Positions 15,885-24,328 are shown, numbered from the stretch's first letter. The stretch is DNA of 64,000 bases from Bradyrhizobium sp. Ash2021 (GCF_031202265.1 NZ_CP100604.1:8600501-8664500), one strand, 5' to 3'. Notes: generated by a model not told the origin, from the sequence alone. Translations and numbers: made by a program.

Positions 15885-17057
15885 ATGGCCGAGGCCTATA
15901 TCGTCGCCACCGCACGCACCGCCGGCGGCCGCAAGGGGGGACGCCTCGCAGGCTGGCATCCGGCCGACCTCGCCGCTTCCGTGCTGGATTCGCTGATCGA
16001 CCGGACCGGCGCCGATCCCGCCCAGATCGAAGACGTCATCATGGGCTGCGTGATGCAGGCCGGCGAGCAGTCCAACAACATCGGCCGCAACGCGGTGATG
16101 GCCTCGAAACTGCCGGAGAGCGTGCCCGCCACCTCGATCGACCGCCAGTGCGGCTCGTCGCAGCAGGCGCTGCATTTCGCGGCGCAAGCCGTGATGTCCG
16201 GCACCATGGATTGCGTGATCGCGGCCGGCGTGGAGTCGATGACGCGGGTACCGATGGGGCTTGCCTCATCGCTGCCCGCCAAGAACGGCTTTGGCCATTA
16301 CAAGAGCCCCGGTATCGAGAAGCGCTACCCGAACATCATGTTCAGCCAGTTCACCGGTGCTGAAATGATGGCGGAGAAATACGGCCTCTCCAAAGACGAG
16401 CTCGATACCTATTCCTACAACAGCCACCAGCGCGCGATTGCCGCGACCCAGGCCGGCCGTTTCAAGGACGAGATCGTTGCGCTTGCGATCACCCGCGCCG
16501 ACGGGTCGACCGACACCCACCATATCGACGAAGGCATCCGCTTCGATGCCAGCCTCGACGGCATCAAGGGCGTCAAGCTGATCGCCGAGAACGGCAAGCA
16601 CACCGCGGCCAGCGCCAGCCAGATCTGCGACGGCGCCTCTGGCGTGATGGTCGTCAATGAAAGGGGCCTCAAATCGCTCGGCATCAAGCCGATGGCGCGG
16701 ATCCATCACTTGACCATGATGGGCGGCGACCCCGTGATCATGCTGGATGCGCCGCTGCACGCCACCGAACGCGCGCTGAAGAAGGCCGGCATGACCGTCG
16801 ACGACATCGACCTGTTCGAGGTCAACGAGGCATTTGCCGCAGTACCGACGGCGTGGCTGAAGACCACCGGCGCCGACCCTGAAAGGCTCAACGTCAATGG
16901 CGGCGCGATCGCGCTCGGTCATCCGCTCGGCGGCTCCGGCACCAAGCTGATGACCACGCTGGTCAACGCCCTGAAGCAGCGCAACAAGCGCTACGGGTTG
17001 CAGACCATGTGCGAAGGCGGCGGCATGGCGAATGTGACGATCGTCGAGCGGCTGTAA
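15885..17057 (+). CDS. Acetyl-CoA C-acyltransferase (thiolase)
   Basis: 390 residues, the usual thiolase length. The nucleophile Cys89 sits in DRQCGSSQQA, His346 in GGAIALGHPLGGSG, and the second Cys376 in CEGGGMANVT, so all catalytic residues are present. It cleaves a 3-ketoacyl-CoA with CoA to acetyl-CoA and the shortened acyl-CoA, completing the beta-oxidation cycle of the divergent operon. ATG 15885 follows CAGGGAGAACTGAC, a good ribosome site. It is divergent from the TetR gene with about 160 bp between start codons. Confidence 0.93.
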   Translation: MAEAYIVATARTAGGRKGGRLAGWHPADLAASVLDSLIDRTGADPAQIEDVIMGCVMQAGEQSNNIGRNAVMASKLPESVPATSIDRQCGSSQQALHFAAQAVMSGTMDCVIAAGVESMTRVPMGLASSLPAKNGFGHYKSPGIEKRYPNIMFSQFTGAEMMAEKYGLSKDELDTYSYNSHQRAIAATQAGRFKDEIVALAITRADGSTDTHHIDEGIRFDASLDGIKGVKLIAENGKHTAASASQICDGASGVMVVNERGLKSLGIKPMARIHHLTMMGGDPVIMLDAPLHATERALKKAGMTVDDIDLFEVNEAFAAVPTAWLKTTGADPERLNVNGGAIALGHPLGGSGTKLMTTLVNALKQRNKRYGLQTMCEGGGMANVTIVERL

Positions 17058-17077
17058 GCGCCGCGATAAAAAAAGGT

Positions 17078-17222
17078 GTCGTCCCGGCCCTTATGCGCAA
17101 TTGCGCATCAGGAGCCGGGACCCATAACCACAGCTGTTTGTGGTTATGCAAAGCTGGAGCTCCAGCTGGTTTCAATTATTGCCAGTAGTGGATATGGGTC
17201 CCGGCTCAAGGCCGGGACGACG
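17078..17222. repeat. GTCGTCCCGGCC..GGCCGGGACGAC repeat
   Basis: Outer arms GTCGTCCCGGCCC and GGCCGGGACGAC flank an interior that holds TGCGCAATTGCGCA, GGAGCCGGGACCCATAACCACA and its partial complement. It lies between thiolase and the CoA synthetase, both on the plus strand. Confidence 0.8.
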
Positions 17223-17248
17223 CAAATAATAAGCCCAAGGAAACATCT

Positions 17249-18793
17249 GTGACTCACCCCTCGATCCACGCCCGCACCCAGCCGAACAAGATCGCCTATC
17301 AGATGGCGGGGAGCGGCAAGGCGATCACCTACCGCGAGCTGGACGAACTCTCGAACCAGGGCGCGCAGCTGTTTCGTTCGCTTGGGCTGAAGGCCGGCGA
17401 CCACATCGCGTTCCTGATGGAGAATCGCCTCACGTTCATGGAGATCTGCTGGGCGGCGCAGCGCTCGGGGCTCTATTACACCGCGATCAGCCGCTATCTG
17501 ACCCAGGACGAGATCGCCTACATCGTCAAAGACTGCGGCGCCAAACTCGTGATCAGCTCGCCGAAATGCGCCGAGCAGATCAGGGGGCTGGTCAACGGCG
17601 AGCCGGGCGAACCGATTTTCTACATGGTCGACGAACCGCTGCCGGGTTTCCGCTCCTGGGACAAGGAGACGATCGCGCAGCCGACCACGCCGATCGCCAA
17701 TCAGGAAGCCGGCTACGACATGCTGTATTCCTCGGGCACCACCGGGCGGCCCAAAGGCATCAAGCGCGAGTCCGAACACAACCCGATCGACCTGCCGAAT
17801 CCGTTCCTGAAAATTCTCTGCGCCGGCATGTGTGGCATGTCGTCCGACAGCATCTATCTGTCGCCGGCGCCGCTCTATCACGCCGCACCCCTGCGCTTCA
17901 ACATGATGGCGATCACGCTGGGCGGCACCTCCGTGATCATGGAATCATTCGATGCCGAAGAATTTCTAAACCTGGTCGAGAAGCACAAGATCACGCAGTC
18001 GCAGCTGGTGCCGACCATGTTCGTGCGGATGCTGAAGCTGCCCGAAGAGGTGCGCACGCGCTACAACGTCTCGTCGCTGGTCGGCGCGATCCACGCCGCG
18101 GCCCCCTGCCCGATCGACGTCAAGGCCAAAATGATCGAATGGTGGGGACCGATCCTGATCGAATATTACGCCGGCTCCGAAGGCAACGGCGTCACGGTCT
18201 CGACCTCGCAGCAATGGCTGACCCATCGCGGCACCGTCGGCCGCGCCGTGGTCGGCAAGATCAAGATCCTCGACGAGAGCGATCAGGAAGTGCCGACGGG
18301 CCAGATCGGCACGGTGTATTTTGCCGACGCGCCGGTTTTCGCCTATCACAACGATCCCGAGAAGACAAAGCGCGCCTACAACGACAGGGGCTGGTCGACG
18401 CTCGGCGACGTCGGCTATCTCGACGACGAAGGCTTTCTCTATCTGACCGACCGCAAGAGCTACATGATCATCTCCGGCGGCGTGAACATCTACCCGCAGG
18501 AAACCGAGGACGTGCTGATCACCCACCCCGATGTCGCCGACGTCGCGGTATTCGGCGTGCCGAACGAGGAGATGGGCGAAGAGGTCAAGGCGGTGGTGCA
18601 GCCGCACGACATGACCAGGGCCGGCAAGGAGCTCGAGGCCGAGCTGATCGTGTTCTGCCGAAAACATCTGTCGCCGATCAAATGCCCCAAGAGCATCGAC
18701 TTCGAGGCCGAACTGCCGCGTACCCCCACGGGCAAGCTGGTGAAGCGGCATCTGCGCGACAAGTACTGGCCGAAGACGGCGGTGAAGGTTTAG
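17249..18793 (+). CDS. Acyl-CoA synthetase (ANL family)
   Basis: 514 residues. The P-loop YSSGTTGRPKGI is at 160-171, the A5 region EYYAGSEGNGV, the A7/A8 region GDVGYLDDEGFLYLTDRKSYMIISGG (shown in part) and the C-terminal catalytic Lys in PRTPTGKLVKRHLRDKY. It activates a carboxylic acid to its CoA thioester with ATP. The GTG start at 17249 has AAGGAAA upstream. Following the thiolase on the same strand, it could supply a second entry point to the pathway, or reload the shortened acid. Confidence 0.88.
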   Translation: MTHPSIHARTQPNKIAYQMAGSGKAITYRELDELSNQGAQLFRSLGLKAGDHIAFLMENRLTFMEICWAAQRSGLYYTAISRYLTQDEIAYIVKDCGAKLVISSPKCAEQIRGLVNGEPGEPIFYMVDEPLPGFRSWDKETIAQPTTPIANQEAGYDMLYSSGTTGRPKGIKRESEHNPIDLPNPFLKILCAGMCGMSSDSIYLSPAPLYHAAPLRFNMMAITLGGTSVIMESFDAEEFLNLVEKHKITQSQLVPTMFVRMLKLPEEVRTRYNVSSLVGAIHAAAPCPIDVKAKMIEWWGPILIEYYAGSEGNGVTVSTSQQWLTHRGTVGRAVVGKIKILDESDQEVPTGQIGTVYFADAPVFAYHNDPEKTKRAYNDRGWSTLGDVGYLDDEGFLYLTDRKSYMIISGGVNIYPQETEDVLITHPDVADVAVFGVPNEEMGEEVKAVVQPHDMTRAGKELEAELIVFCRKHLSPIKCPKSIDFEAELPRTPTGKLVKRHLRDKYWPKTAVKV

Positions 18794-18802
18794 CGCGCTA
18801 TC

Positions 18803-18994
18803 TTCCCTTCTCCCCTTGTGGGAGAAGGTGCACAGGCGGCCTTTGGCCGCCGTTCCTTAAGGAGACGCCGATGCTTTGCATCGGCTATGCGAAGGCTGCC
18901 GGATGAGGGGTCTCTATCCGCGGAGACAGACCCCTCACCCGTCTCAATCGCGCTTTGCGCGATTGATCCACCCTCTCCCACAAGAGGAGAGGGA
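18803..18994. repeat. CTCCCCTTGTGGGAG palindromic repeat
   Basis: Left TTCCCTTCTCCCCTTGTGGGAGAAGG and right CCCTCTCCCACAAGAGGAGAGGG frame the segment. It belongs with 14081-14216. It fills nearly all the gap before the epoxide hydrolase-like gene. Confidence 0.75.
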
Positions 18995-19011
18995 AGAAAG
19001 GCCGCGAACTA

Positions 19012-20172
19012 ATGACCACCCTCCCCGACATCCCGCTCCTCTCCACCATCCGCTCGCGCACTATCGACAACATCAACGGCCTCTCCATGCATGTGCTGGA
19101 GGCCGGCTTCGAGACCCGCGGCCGGCCCTGCCTGTTGCTGCTGCACGGCTTTCCCGAACTGGCCTTCAGCTGGCGCAAGGTGATGCCCACGCTGGCGAAT
19201 GCCGGCTATCACGTGATCGCGCCGGACCAGCGCGGCTATGGCCGCACCACCGGGTGGGATGCGAACTATGACGGCGATCTGGCCTCGTTCCGGCTACTCA
19301 ATCTGGTGCGCGACGCGTTAGGCCTGGTGTCGGCGTTCGGCTACACGCATGTCGATGCCGTGATCGGGCACGATTTCGGCTCTTCGGTCGCCGCCTGGTG
19401 CGCGCTGGTGCGGCCGGACGTGTTTCGATCGGTGGCGCTGATGAGCGCGCCCTTTGCGGGGGCACCACCACTGCCCTTCAACACCGCGGATGCGCCGGCC
19501 AAACCGGTGGCGGAAGATCCGGTGCATCGCGATCTCGCCGCGCTGCCGCGCCCGCGAAAACATTATCAATGGTATTACTCGACGCGCGAGGCGAACAACG
19601 ACATGCACCACGCACCGCAGGGCCTGCACGATTTCCTGCGCGGCTACTATCATCACAAGAGCGCGGACTGGAAGGACAACAAGCCCTATCCGCTCAAATC
19701 ATGGTCGGCCGGCGAGTTGGCAAAACTGCCGACCTATTATGTGATGGATTTTGCCAAGGACATGGCCGCGACGGTCGCGGAAGAGATGCCCGATGCGGCG
19801 TCGATCGCCGCGAATAAATGGCTGCCTGACAGCGAGCTATCGTTCTACAGCGGCGAATACGGCCGCACCGGATTCCAGGGCGGCCTGCAATGGTATCGCT
19901 GCGGCACCTCGGGCGCGTTCACCAGCGAATTGCAGACATGGTCCGGCCGCACCATCGACGTGCCGTCCTGCTTCATCTCGGGCAAACAGGACTGGGGCAC
20001 CTATCAGCGTCCCGGCGTCTATGAGGCGATGCAATCGAAAGCCTGCACCAACATGATCGGCTGTCATCTGATCGACGGCGCCGGCCATTGGGTGCAGCAG
20101 GAGCAGCCGAAGCAGGTTAGTCGCTTGCTGTTGCAATTCGTGAAGCAGCTTGCTGAACACGACACCCAATAG
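19012..20172 (+). CDS. Epoxide hydrolase-like alpha/beta hydrolase
   Basis: 386 residues. The core motifs of soluble epoxide hydrolases are present: HGFPE at 45-49 (oxyanion), nucleophile Asp121 in GHDFGSSVA, and the general base His359 in GAGHWVQQEQP near the C-terminus. An Asp nucleophile rather than Ser fits hydrolysis of an epoxide or haloalkane. A cap domain of about 150 residues separates the halves. No signal peptide, so cytoplasmic. A weak GAAAGG ribosome site lies before ATG 19012. It may belong to the upstream catabolic region, but the repeat between them makes co-transcription uncertain. Confidence 0.85.
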   Translation: MTTLPDIPLLSTIRSRTIDNINGLSMHVLEAGFETRGRPCLLLLHGFPELAFSWRKVMPTLANAGYHVIAPDQRGYGRTTGWDANYDGDLASFRLLNLVRDALGLVSAFGYTHVDAVIGHDFGSSVAAWCALVRPDVFRSVALMSAPFAGAPPLPFNTADAPAKPVAEDPVHRDLAALPRPRKHYQWYYSTREANNDMHHAPQGLHDFLRGYYHHKSADWKDNKPYPLKSWSAGELAKLPTYYVMDFAKDMAATVAEEMPDAASIAANKWLPDSELSFYSGEYGRTGFQGGLQWYRCGTSGAFTSELQTWSGRTIDVPSCFISGKQDWGTYQRPGVYEAMQSKACTNMIGCHLIDGAGHWVQQEQPKQVSRLLLQFVKQLAEHDTQ

Positions 20173-20220
20173 GTTCATCACCAGTTCATTATCGGTCTGA
20201 CATCATCCGAGAACGTCGCG

Positions 20221-20245
20221 GGAACCATCGTTCAGAAGCCGCGTT
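20221..20245 (+). promoter_or_regulatory. EcfG-type promoter of the poly-His gene
   Basis: GGAAC (20221-20225), 16 nt, CGTT (20242-20245): exact consensus. The predicted start of transcription, about 20252, leaves a leader of about 40 nt before the ATG at 20290. Confidence 0.7.
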
Positions 20246-20289
20246 GCCGAATGCCGGCAATGTGCCCGGGACATCGACTGGAGAAGAGT

Positions 20290-20661
20290 ATGGATAAGAA
20301 GATCGCTGGGCTATTGGGAGCGGTGGCGTCGCTTGCAACATTTGGTGCTGCGGAAGCAGCGCCCGCGCCGGCCCCGACCGATGTCTTGCGGGCCAATTCA
20401 TTCGCCGATTTGCTGGAGCCGATCCCTAACGCCGCGGCGCTGCTGCAGGCGATCGATGAATCCGCGCCTGTCCGGTCGGCGGAAGGCAACGTTCAGGTGG
20501 CGCAGTTCTACCATCACCACCACCATCATCATCACCACAGCCAGTATCGCCGATATTATGATGAGCCCCGCGTCATCGTGGTACCGCCCCGGTACCGTCG
20601 TGACCGTTATCACCATCACCACCATCACCATCATCACAGCTTCTACCGCCGCGACTATTGA
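20290..20661 (+). CDS. Secreted His-rich protein with two H9 modules
   Basis: 123 residues. A cleavable signal peptide is expected (MDKKIAGLLG...AAEA, cut near residue 23), so the mature protein is periplasmic. The C-terminal half holds two copies of a module: aromatic-Tyr, nine His, Ser, x, Tyr, Arg, Arg. Each His run mixes CAC and CAT codons. The runs should bind Ni, Zn, Cu or Co. The ATG is preceded by GGAGAAGAG. It is controlled by an exact EcfG-type promoter and ended by a strong terminator. A periplasmic metal buffer or stress protein is the best guess; no family is recognised beyond His-rich exported proteins. Confidence 0.75.
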   Translation: MDKKIAGLLGAVASLATFGAAEAAPAPAPTDVLRANSFADLLEPIPNAAALLQAIDESAPVRSAEGNVQVAQFYHHHHHHHHHSQYRRYYDEPRVIVVPPRYRRDRYHHHHHHHHHSFYRRDY

Positions 20662-20684
20662 GGCCGCGCGCGATCGTATGATGA

Positions 20685-20715
20685 GAAACGGGACCGTGAC
20701 GGTCCCGTTTTTTTT
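20685..20715 (+). terminator. Rho-independent terminator
   Basis: ACGGGACCGT (20688-20697) and ACGGTCCCGT (20699-20708) form a perfect 10-bp palindrome around one base, followed by eight T. It lies 27 nt after the poly-His stop and just before the convergent gene's stop at 20720. Confidence 0.9.
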
Positions 20716-20719
20716 GTCG

Positions 20720-21442
20720 CTAATCGTGGCGGGCTTTTTCCTTCGCGGCGCGATGCAAATGCCGGTAGGTGCCGTCGAATACGGTATCGGTCGATGACGT
20801 CCACTCGGTCCCGGCCGAAAGCGTCGGCCGGCTTTGATAGATCCGCCGCGCCTGCAGCTCGCGTTCGGCCGATTCCTCCTCGCCCATCTTCTCAAGCTCG
20901 AAATTGGCTTCTTCCGGAATCACGATGATTTGCGCGAACGGCTCGTTCGGCCGGAAAATGTGGGTTCGGCCTTCGGCCGGCGCCTTGAAGACGGTGAAGA
21001 ACAGCATCGGCCACCAATTGCGCACCAGCGCCGGAACCGCGATCGGCACGGTGTCGGTAGGGTCGGTATAGAATCTCGGATGCGGCTCGGTGCGAATCGC
21101 CATGCCCTTCTCGACCTTGAGATCGAGCAGGATCTGGTAGGTGTAGAAATTGTCGCCGAAATTCCGGAATGGCGGCCACTGCGCGGCATTATCCGGGGGC
21201 TCGCCCCAATCGGCATCAAAAATCAAATGGCCGTCTTTGGTGCTGACGTGAAGTTCGAAGTCGTAGGGATAGAACAATTCGATCCCGTATTGCGCGCCTT
21301 CCGAAAACGGAACGCAGTGCCACACCTGTTCACGCGATCCATCCGCGCGCGGTTCGCGCTTGCCGGCCCACCCGGGTATCTCGAGTTTGGTCCGGCGCGG
21401 CGCCAGCCGCGGATCGTTGAGACGGTATTTGACCTTGTCCAT
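20720..21442 (-). CDS. Conserved-looking hypothetical protein, 240 aa
   Basis: 240 residues from ATG 21442. Soluble and rich in aromatic residues and Pro, with FYPYDFELHVSTKDG, FDADWGEPP, FRNFGDNFYTYQILLDL and RNWWPMLFFTVFKAP segments. The general pattern recalls DUF6065-type proteins, but I cannot confirm it. No signal peptide or nucleotide-binding motif. The C-terminal 60 residues are charged and probably helical. It stands alone, convergent with the poly-His gene and divergent from mbfA. Function unknown. Confidence 0.6.
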   Translation of the reverse strand: MDKVKYRLNDPRLAPRRTKLEIPGWAGKREPRADGSREQVWHCVPFSEGAQYGIELFYPYDFELHVSTKDGHLIFDADWGEPPDNAAQWPPFRNFGDNFYTYQILLDLKVEKGMAIRTEPHPRFYTDPTDTVPIAVPALVRNWWPMLFFTVFKAPAEGRTHIFRPNEPFAQIIVIPEEANFELEKMGEEESAERELQARRIYQSRPTLSAGTEWTSSTDTVFDGTYRHLHRAAKEKARHD

Positions 21443-21560
21443 AGCACCCCCGGTTTTCGACCCATGCAGCAGGAACTCGAACGAGCCCGAGACCGCAGGG
21501 TTCCGCCGGTCTAACGCCGTTTCGTCCCCGGATCGAGCTTGCCGCCGCCGGCGAGGAGAT

Positions 21561-21589
21561 TTGACCGTGGGTCATCCGATCGTTATACA
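21561..21589 (+). promoter_or_regulatory. Sigma-70-type promoter of mbfA
   Basis: TTGACC (21561-21566), a 17-nt spacer and TATACA (21584-21589), close to the housekeeping consensus TTGACA/TATAAT. Transcription should begin near 21596, inside the ICE palindrome. Confidence 0.75.
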
Positions 21590-21608
21590 GTTTAGAACTA
21601 TTCTAAAC
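21590..21608. promoter_or_regulatory. Iron control element (Irr binding site)
   Basis: GTTTAGAA-CTA-TTCTAAAC is a perfect 8-bp inverted repeat around a 3-nt centre and matches the ICE motif TTTAGAANNRTTCTAAA bound by the haem-responsive regulator Irr. Known in Bradyrhizobium: Irr accumulates in low iron and represses iron-storage and export genes through ICEs near the start site. Here it begins right after the -10 hexamer, so repression in low iron is expected. Confidence 0.85.
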
Positions 21609-21627
21609 TATGAAAAAGGCGCTGCCT

Positions 21628-22599
21628 GTGAAGAATTTCTCCGATTTGACCGAGCGCGAGGTGCTGGCCGTCGCGATCTCCTCCGAAGAGGAGGACAGCC
21701 GGATTTATATGAGTTTCGCCGAAGACCTCGCCGAGCGTTATCCGGATTCGGCCAAGCTGTTCGAGGAGATGGCCGAGGAGGAGCGAGGCCATCGCCACCG
21801 CTTGCTCGAAATGTATGAGCAGCGTTTTGGCGCGCATCTGCCGCCGATCCGCCGCGAGGACGTGCGCGGATTCCTGCGCCGGCGCCCGATCTGGCTGACG
21901 AAAAACCTGCCGCTCGACACCATCCGCAAGGAAGTCGGGACGATGGAACTGCAGGCCGAGCAATTCTACATCAAGGCCGCCGAGCAGGCCGAGGATGTCG
22001 GCGTACGCCGGTTGCTCGGCGACCTCGCCGAAGAGGAGAAGGGCCACGAGAAGCTCGCGATCAAGCTGACCGACCAGATTCTCAGTCCGGACGTGCGCGC
22101 GGAAGAGGACAAGACGCGGCGGCGGATGTTCGTGCTGCAATATGTGCAGCCGGGCCTCGCCGGATTGATGGACGGCTCGGTCTCGACGCTGGCGCCATTG
22201 TTCGCCGCCGCCTTCGCGACCCATCAGAACTGGCAGACCTTTCTGGTCGGTCTCGCCGCCTCGATCGGCGCCGGCATCAGCATGGGATTTGCGGAAGCTT
22301 TGTCCGACGACGGGTCGCTGACCGGGCGCGGATCGCCATGGCTGCGCGGCGCGGCCAGCGGCGTGATGACGGCGCTCGGCGGCCTCGGCCATTCCATGCC
22401 CTATCTGGTGCCGGATTCCTGGCCGAACGCGTTCTGGATCGCGACCGGGATCGCGGGCGTCGTGGTGTTCTTTGAATTGTGGGCGATCGCCTTCATCCGC
22501 TCGCGCTACATGGACACGCCGTTCCTGCAGGCGGTGTTCCAGATCGTGCTCGGCGGCGCCATCGTGCTCGCGGTCGGCATTCTGATCGGCGCGGCCTAG
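21628..22599 (+). CDS. mbfA: Membrane-bound ferritin MbfA, iron exporter
   Basis: 323 residues. The N-terminal half (1-155) is a ferritin-like di-iron domain with two ExxxxxxY/ExxH pairs: Glu20-Tyr27 with Glu52-His55, and Glu107-Tyr114 with Glu137-His140. The C-terminal half is a VIT1/CCC1-like transporter domain with several TM helices (about 170-323). This fusion is MbfA, known in Bradyrhizobium and Agrobacterium to export iron and protect against iron and peroxide stress. The GTG at 21628 is preferred because AAAAAGG lies 8 nt upstream and the protein then starts [11 protein letters not shown], like the family; the ATG at 21610 would abut the ICE and have no ribosome site. An ICE-controlled promoter precedes it. 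Confidence 0.92.
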   Translation: MKNFSDLTEREVLAVAISSEEEDSRIYMSFAEDLAERYPDSAKLFEEMAEEERGHRHRLLEMYEQRFGAHLPPIRREDVRGFLRRRPIWLTKNLPLDTIRKEVGTMELQAEQFYIKAAEQAEDVGVRRLLGDLAEEEKGHEKLAIKLTDQILSPDVRAEEDKTRRRMFVLQYVQPGLAGLMDGSVSTLAPLFAAAFATHQNWQTFLVGLAASIGAGISMGFAEALSDDGSLTGRGSPWLRGAASGVMTALGGLGHSMPYLVPDSWPNAFWIATGIAGVVVFFELWAIAFIRSRYMDTPFLQAVFQIVLGGAIVLAVGILIGAA

Positions 22600-22616
22600 C
22601 CGGCCGGGAAGCCATC

Positions 22617-23492
22617 ATGAAACGAGGTTTCGGACCGTGCTTTCGATTGCACCTTGTGCTGCTGGCTGGTGCGGTCCTCTTGGCGATGCCGGCCGGGCCG
22701 GCGACGGCTACCGACGAAATCCAGGTCTATAACGCCGGCATCGCCGCCCCCGGACAGTTCACGATCCAGCAGCACCTCAATTATGTGGCGCTTGGCCCGA
22801 AGGATCCGCCGTTTCCTGGCGGCCTCGTCTCCAATCACAGCCTCAATGGCACGCCGGAATTCGCCTATGGCATCACCGACTGGTGGGAGGTCGGGCTCTA
22901 TCTGCCCTTCGCGGTCCAGGACCGGCAATTCCTGTCCGATTCCTTCAAGCTGCGTACCCTGTTCGTCTCGCCCAATGCCGAGCAGCGCAACTTCTTCTAC
23001 GGCGTCAATTTCGAATTCAGCAACGAGACGCCGAATTTTGCGCAGACGCGGTTCGCGATGGAGATCCGCCCCATCATCGGCGTCCGCAACGCCGACTGGG
23101 AGTTCATCGTCAACCCGATCGTGGATATCGGCTTCGGAAAATATGGCCAGGCGGACTTTGCGCCCGCGGCGCGCGTCGCACGCAAGGTCGGTCCGGATCT
23201 GTCCGTCGGTCTCGAATATTATGCCGACTTCGGCCAGATCGGGAATTTTTCCGGCCTTGCCGACCAGCAGCATACGCTGTTTGCCGTCACCGATTTCAGG
23301 CTTGGCGTTTTCAACGTGGATTTTGGCGTCGGTTACGGGTTGACGCCGGCCTCCGATCGCTGGGTGATCAAAACCATCGTCGGATACGCTTTCCCGGTAC
23401 CGGGCAGCAATCCCGCCGCAAGCGACCACGCCACCGCCGCCGGACCCGTCAACCCGATGGCGCACGCCTCCGCGCGACCCTACCAGCCCTGA
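22617..23492 (+). CDS. Exported beta-barrel-like protein
   Basis: 291 residues from ATG 22617 with GGGAAG upstream. A Sec signal peptide (MKRGFGPCFRLHLVLLAGAV..., cut near ATA-TDE) is followed by alternating short amphipathic strands rich in Gly, Tyr and Phe (EFAYGITDWWEVGLYLPFA, NFFYGVNFEFSNE, VGLEYYADFGQIG, FNVDFGVGYGLT). This is the pattern of small outer-membrane beta-barrels. It starts 17 nt after mbfA and is probably on the same Irr-controlled transcript, so a role in iron efflux across the outer membrane or in metal stress is possible. The tail after residue 265 is Pro/Ala-rich. No named family recognised. Confidence 0.7.
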   Translation: MKRGFGPCFRLHLVLLAGAVLLAMPAGPATATDEIQVYNAGIAAPGQFTIQQHLNYVALGPKDPPFPGGLVSNHSLNGTPEFAYGITDWWEVGLYLPFAVQDRQFLSDSFKLRTLFVSPNAEQRNFFYGVNFEFSNETPNFAQTRFAMEIRPIIGVRNADWEFIVNPIVDIGFGKYGQADFAPAARVARKVGPDLSVGLEYYADFGQIGNFSGLADQQHTLFAVTDFRLGVFNVDFGVGYGLTPASDRWVIKTIVGYAFPVPGSNPAASDHATAAGPVNPMAHASARPYQP

Positions 23493-23565
23493 TGCAAAGC
23501 CGCGCGTCCGACTCGTCGCGCGATTCGAAGTACACCCGAAATTTCCAGGACAAGGCCGCAACATC

Positions 23566-24096
23566 ATGACCGATCGCTTGCAATACGGGACCACCGCAAA
23601 GGTCTTCCACTGGCTCATCGTCGCGCTGCTGCTGGTGCAATATCCGATCGGCTGGCTGATGCCGGACCTGCATCGCAATACGAAGCCGGGCGCGCCGATG
23701 ATTTTTCATATCTCGTTCGGCATCACCATCCTTTTGCTGATCGTTCTGAGATTCGTTTGGCGGCTGACCCATCCGGTGGCGCCCGAGCGTTCGCTGCCGC
23801 CATGGCAACGGCTGAGCTCGGAAGCCGTGCACTGGCTGCTCTACGTTCTGGTGCTGGCGACGACCGTGACCGGCTGGCTGTTTGCTTCGTTCCGCGGCTG
23901 GGCGGTGTCGTTCTTCTATCTCCTGCCGATGCCGATGCTGTCGTCCGGGAATGACGCGGCCGGCAAGACGATCGACGGCCTGCATCAGGCTTCTGAATGG
24001 GCGTTGCTGGTCGTGATCGGCATCCACGTGGCGGCGGCGCTGGCCCACCTCTTCATCTACCGCGACCGCATCATGCAGCGGATGTTGCCGGGCTAG
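23566..24096 (+). CDS. Cytochrome b561-family membrane protein
   Basis: 176 residues with four TM helices. Haem-ligand type His residues lie in the helices: KVFHWLIVALL (His15), MIFHISFGITI, SEAVHWLLYVL and IGIHVAAALAHLF. This is the bacterial CybB/cytochrome b561 type, which moves electrons between quinol and periplasmic acceptors such as superoxide. It follows the beta-barrel gene by 73 nt on the same strand and might be part of the mbfA unit, which would fit an oxidative-iron stress theme. Start ATG 23566. Confidence 0.88.
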   Translation: MTDRLQYGTTAKVFHWLIVALLLVQYPIGWLMPDLHRNTKPGAPMIFHISFGITILLLIVLRFVWRLTHPVAPERSLPPWQRLSSEAVHWLLYVLVLATTVTGWLFASFRGWAVSFFYLLPMPMLSSGNDAAGKTIDGLHQASEWALLVVIGIHVAAALAHLFIYRDRIMQRMLPG

Positions 24097-24106
24097 AGCG
24101 TAATGA

Positions 24107-24248
24107 TCTCCCTCTCCCCGCTTGCGGGGAGAGGGTTGGGGTGAGGGGGGCTCTCCGCGAATCTGGTGTTAATGATGGACCTGTACCCCCTCACCCGGAT
24201 CGCATCTCCGATGCGATCCGACCTCTCCCCGCAAGCGGGGCGAGGTGA
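24107..24248. repeat. CCCCGC..GCGGGG palindromic repeat, copy 2
   Basis: CTCCCTCTCCCCGCTTGCGGGGAGAGGGTT... on the left, CCGACCTCTCCCCGCAAGCGGGGCGAGG on the right, with GGATCGCATCTCCGATGCGATCC inside the right half. This is the cleanest copy of the family. It lies after the cytochrome gene. Confidence 0.85.
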
Positions 24249-24328
24249 CCCGAACGCCGCCACCTGTTTGACCCAAAATCATCATGCTTTAAGTCGGAGC
24301 CCGCGCCTGCAACCGCATCCGCGCCGCA

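Noticed and set aside
20503..20650. The poly-His runs as an artificial tag or sequencing artefact
   Set aside because: Mixed CAC/CAT codons, two copies in a conserved Tyr/Arg context, a signal peptide and a natural promoter and terminator argue for a native gene.
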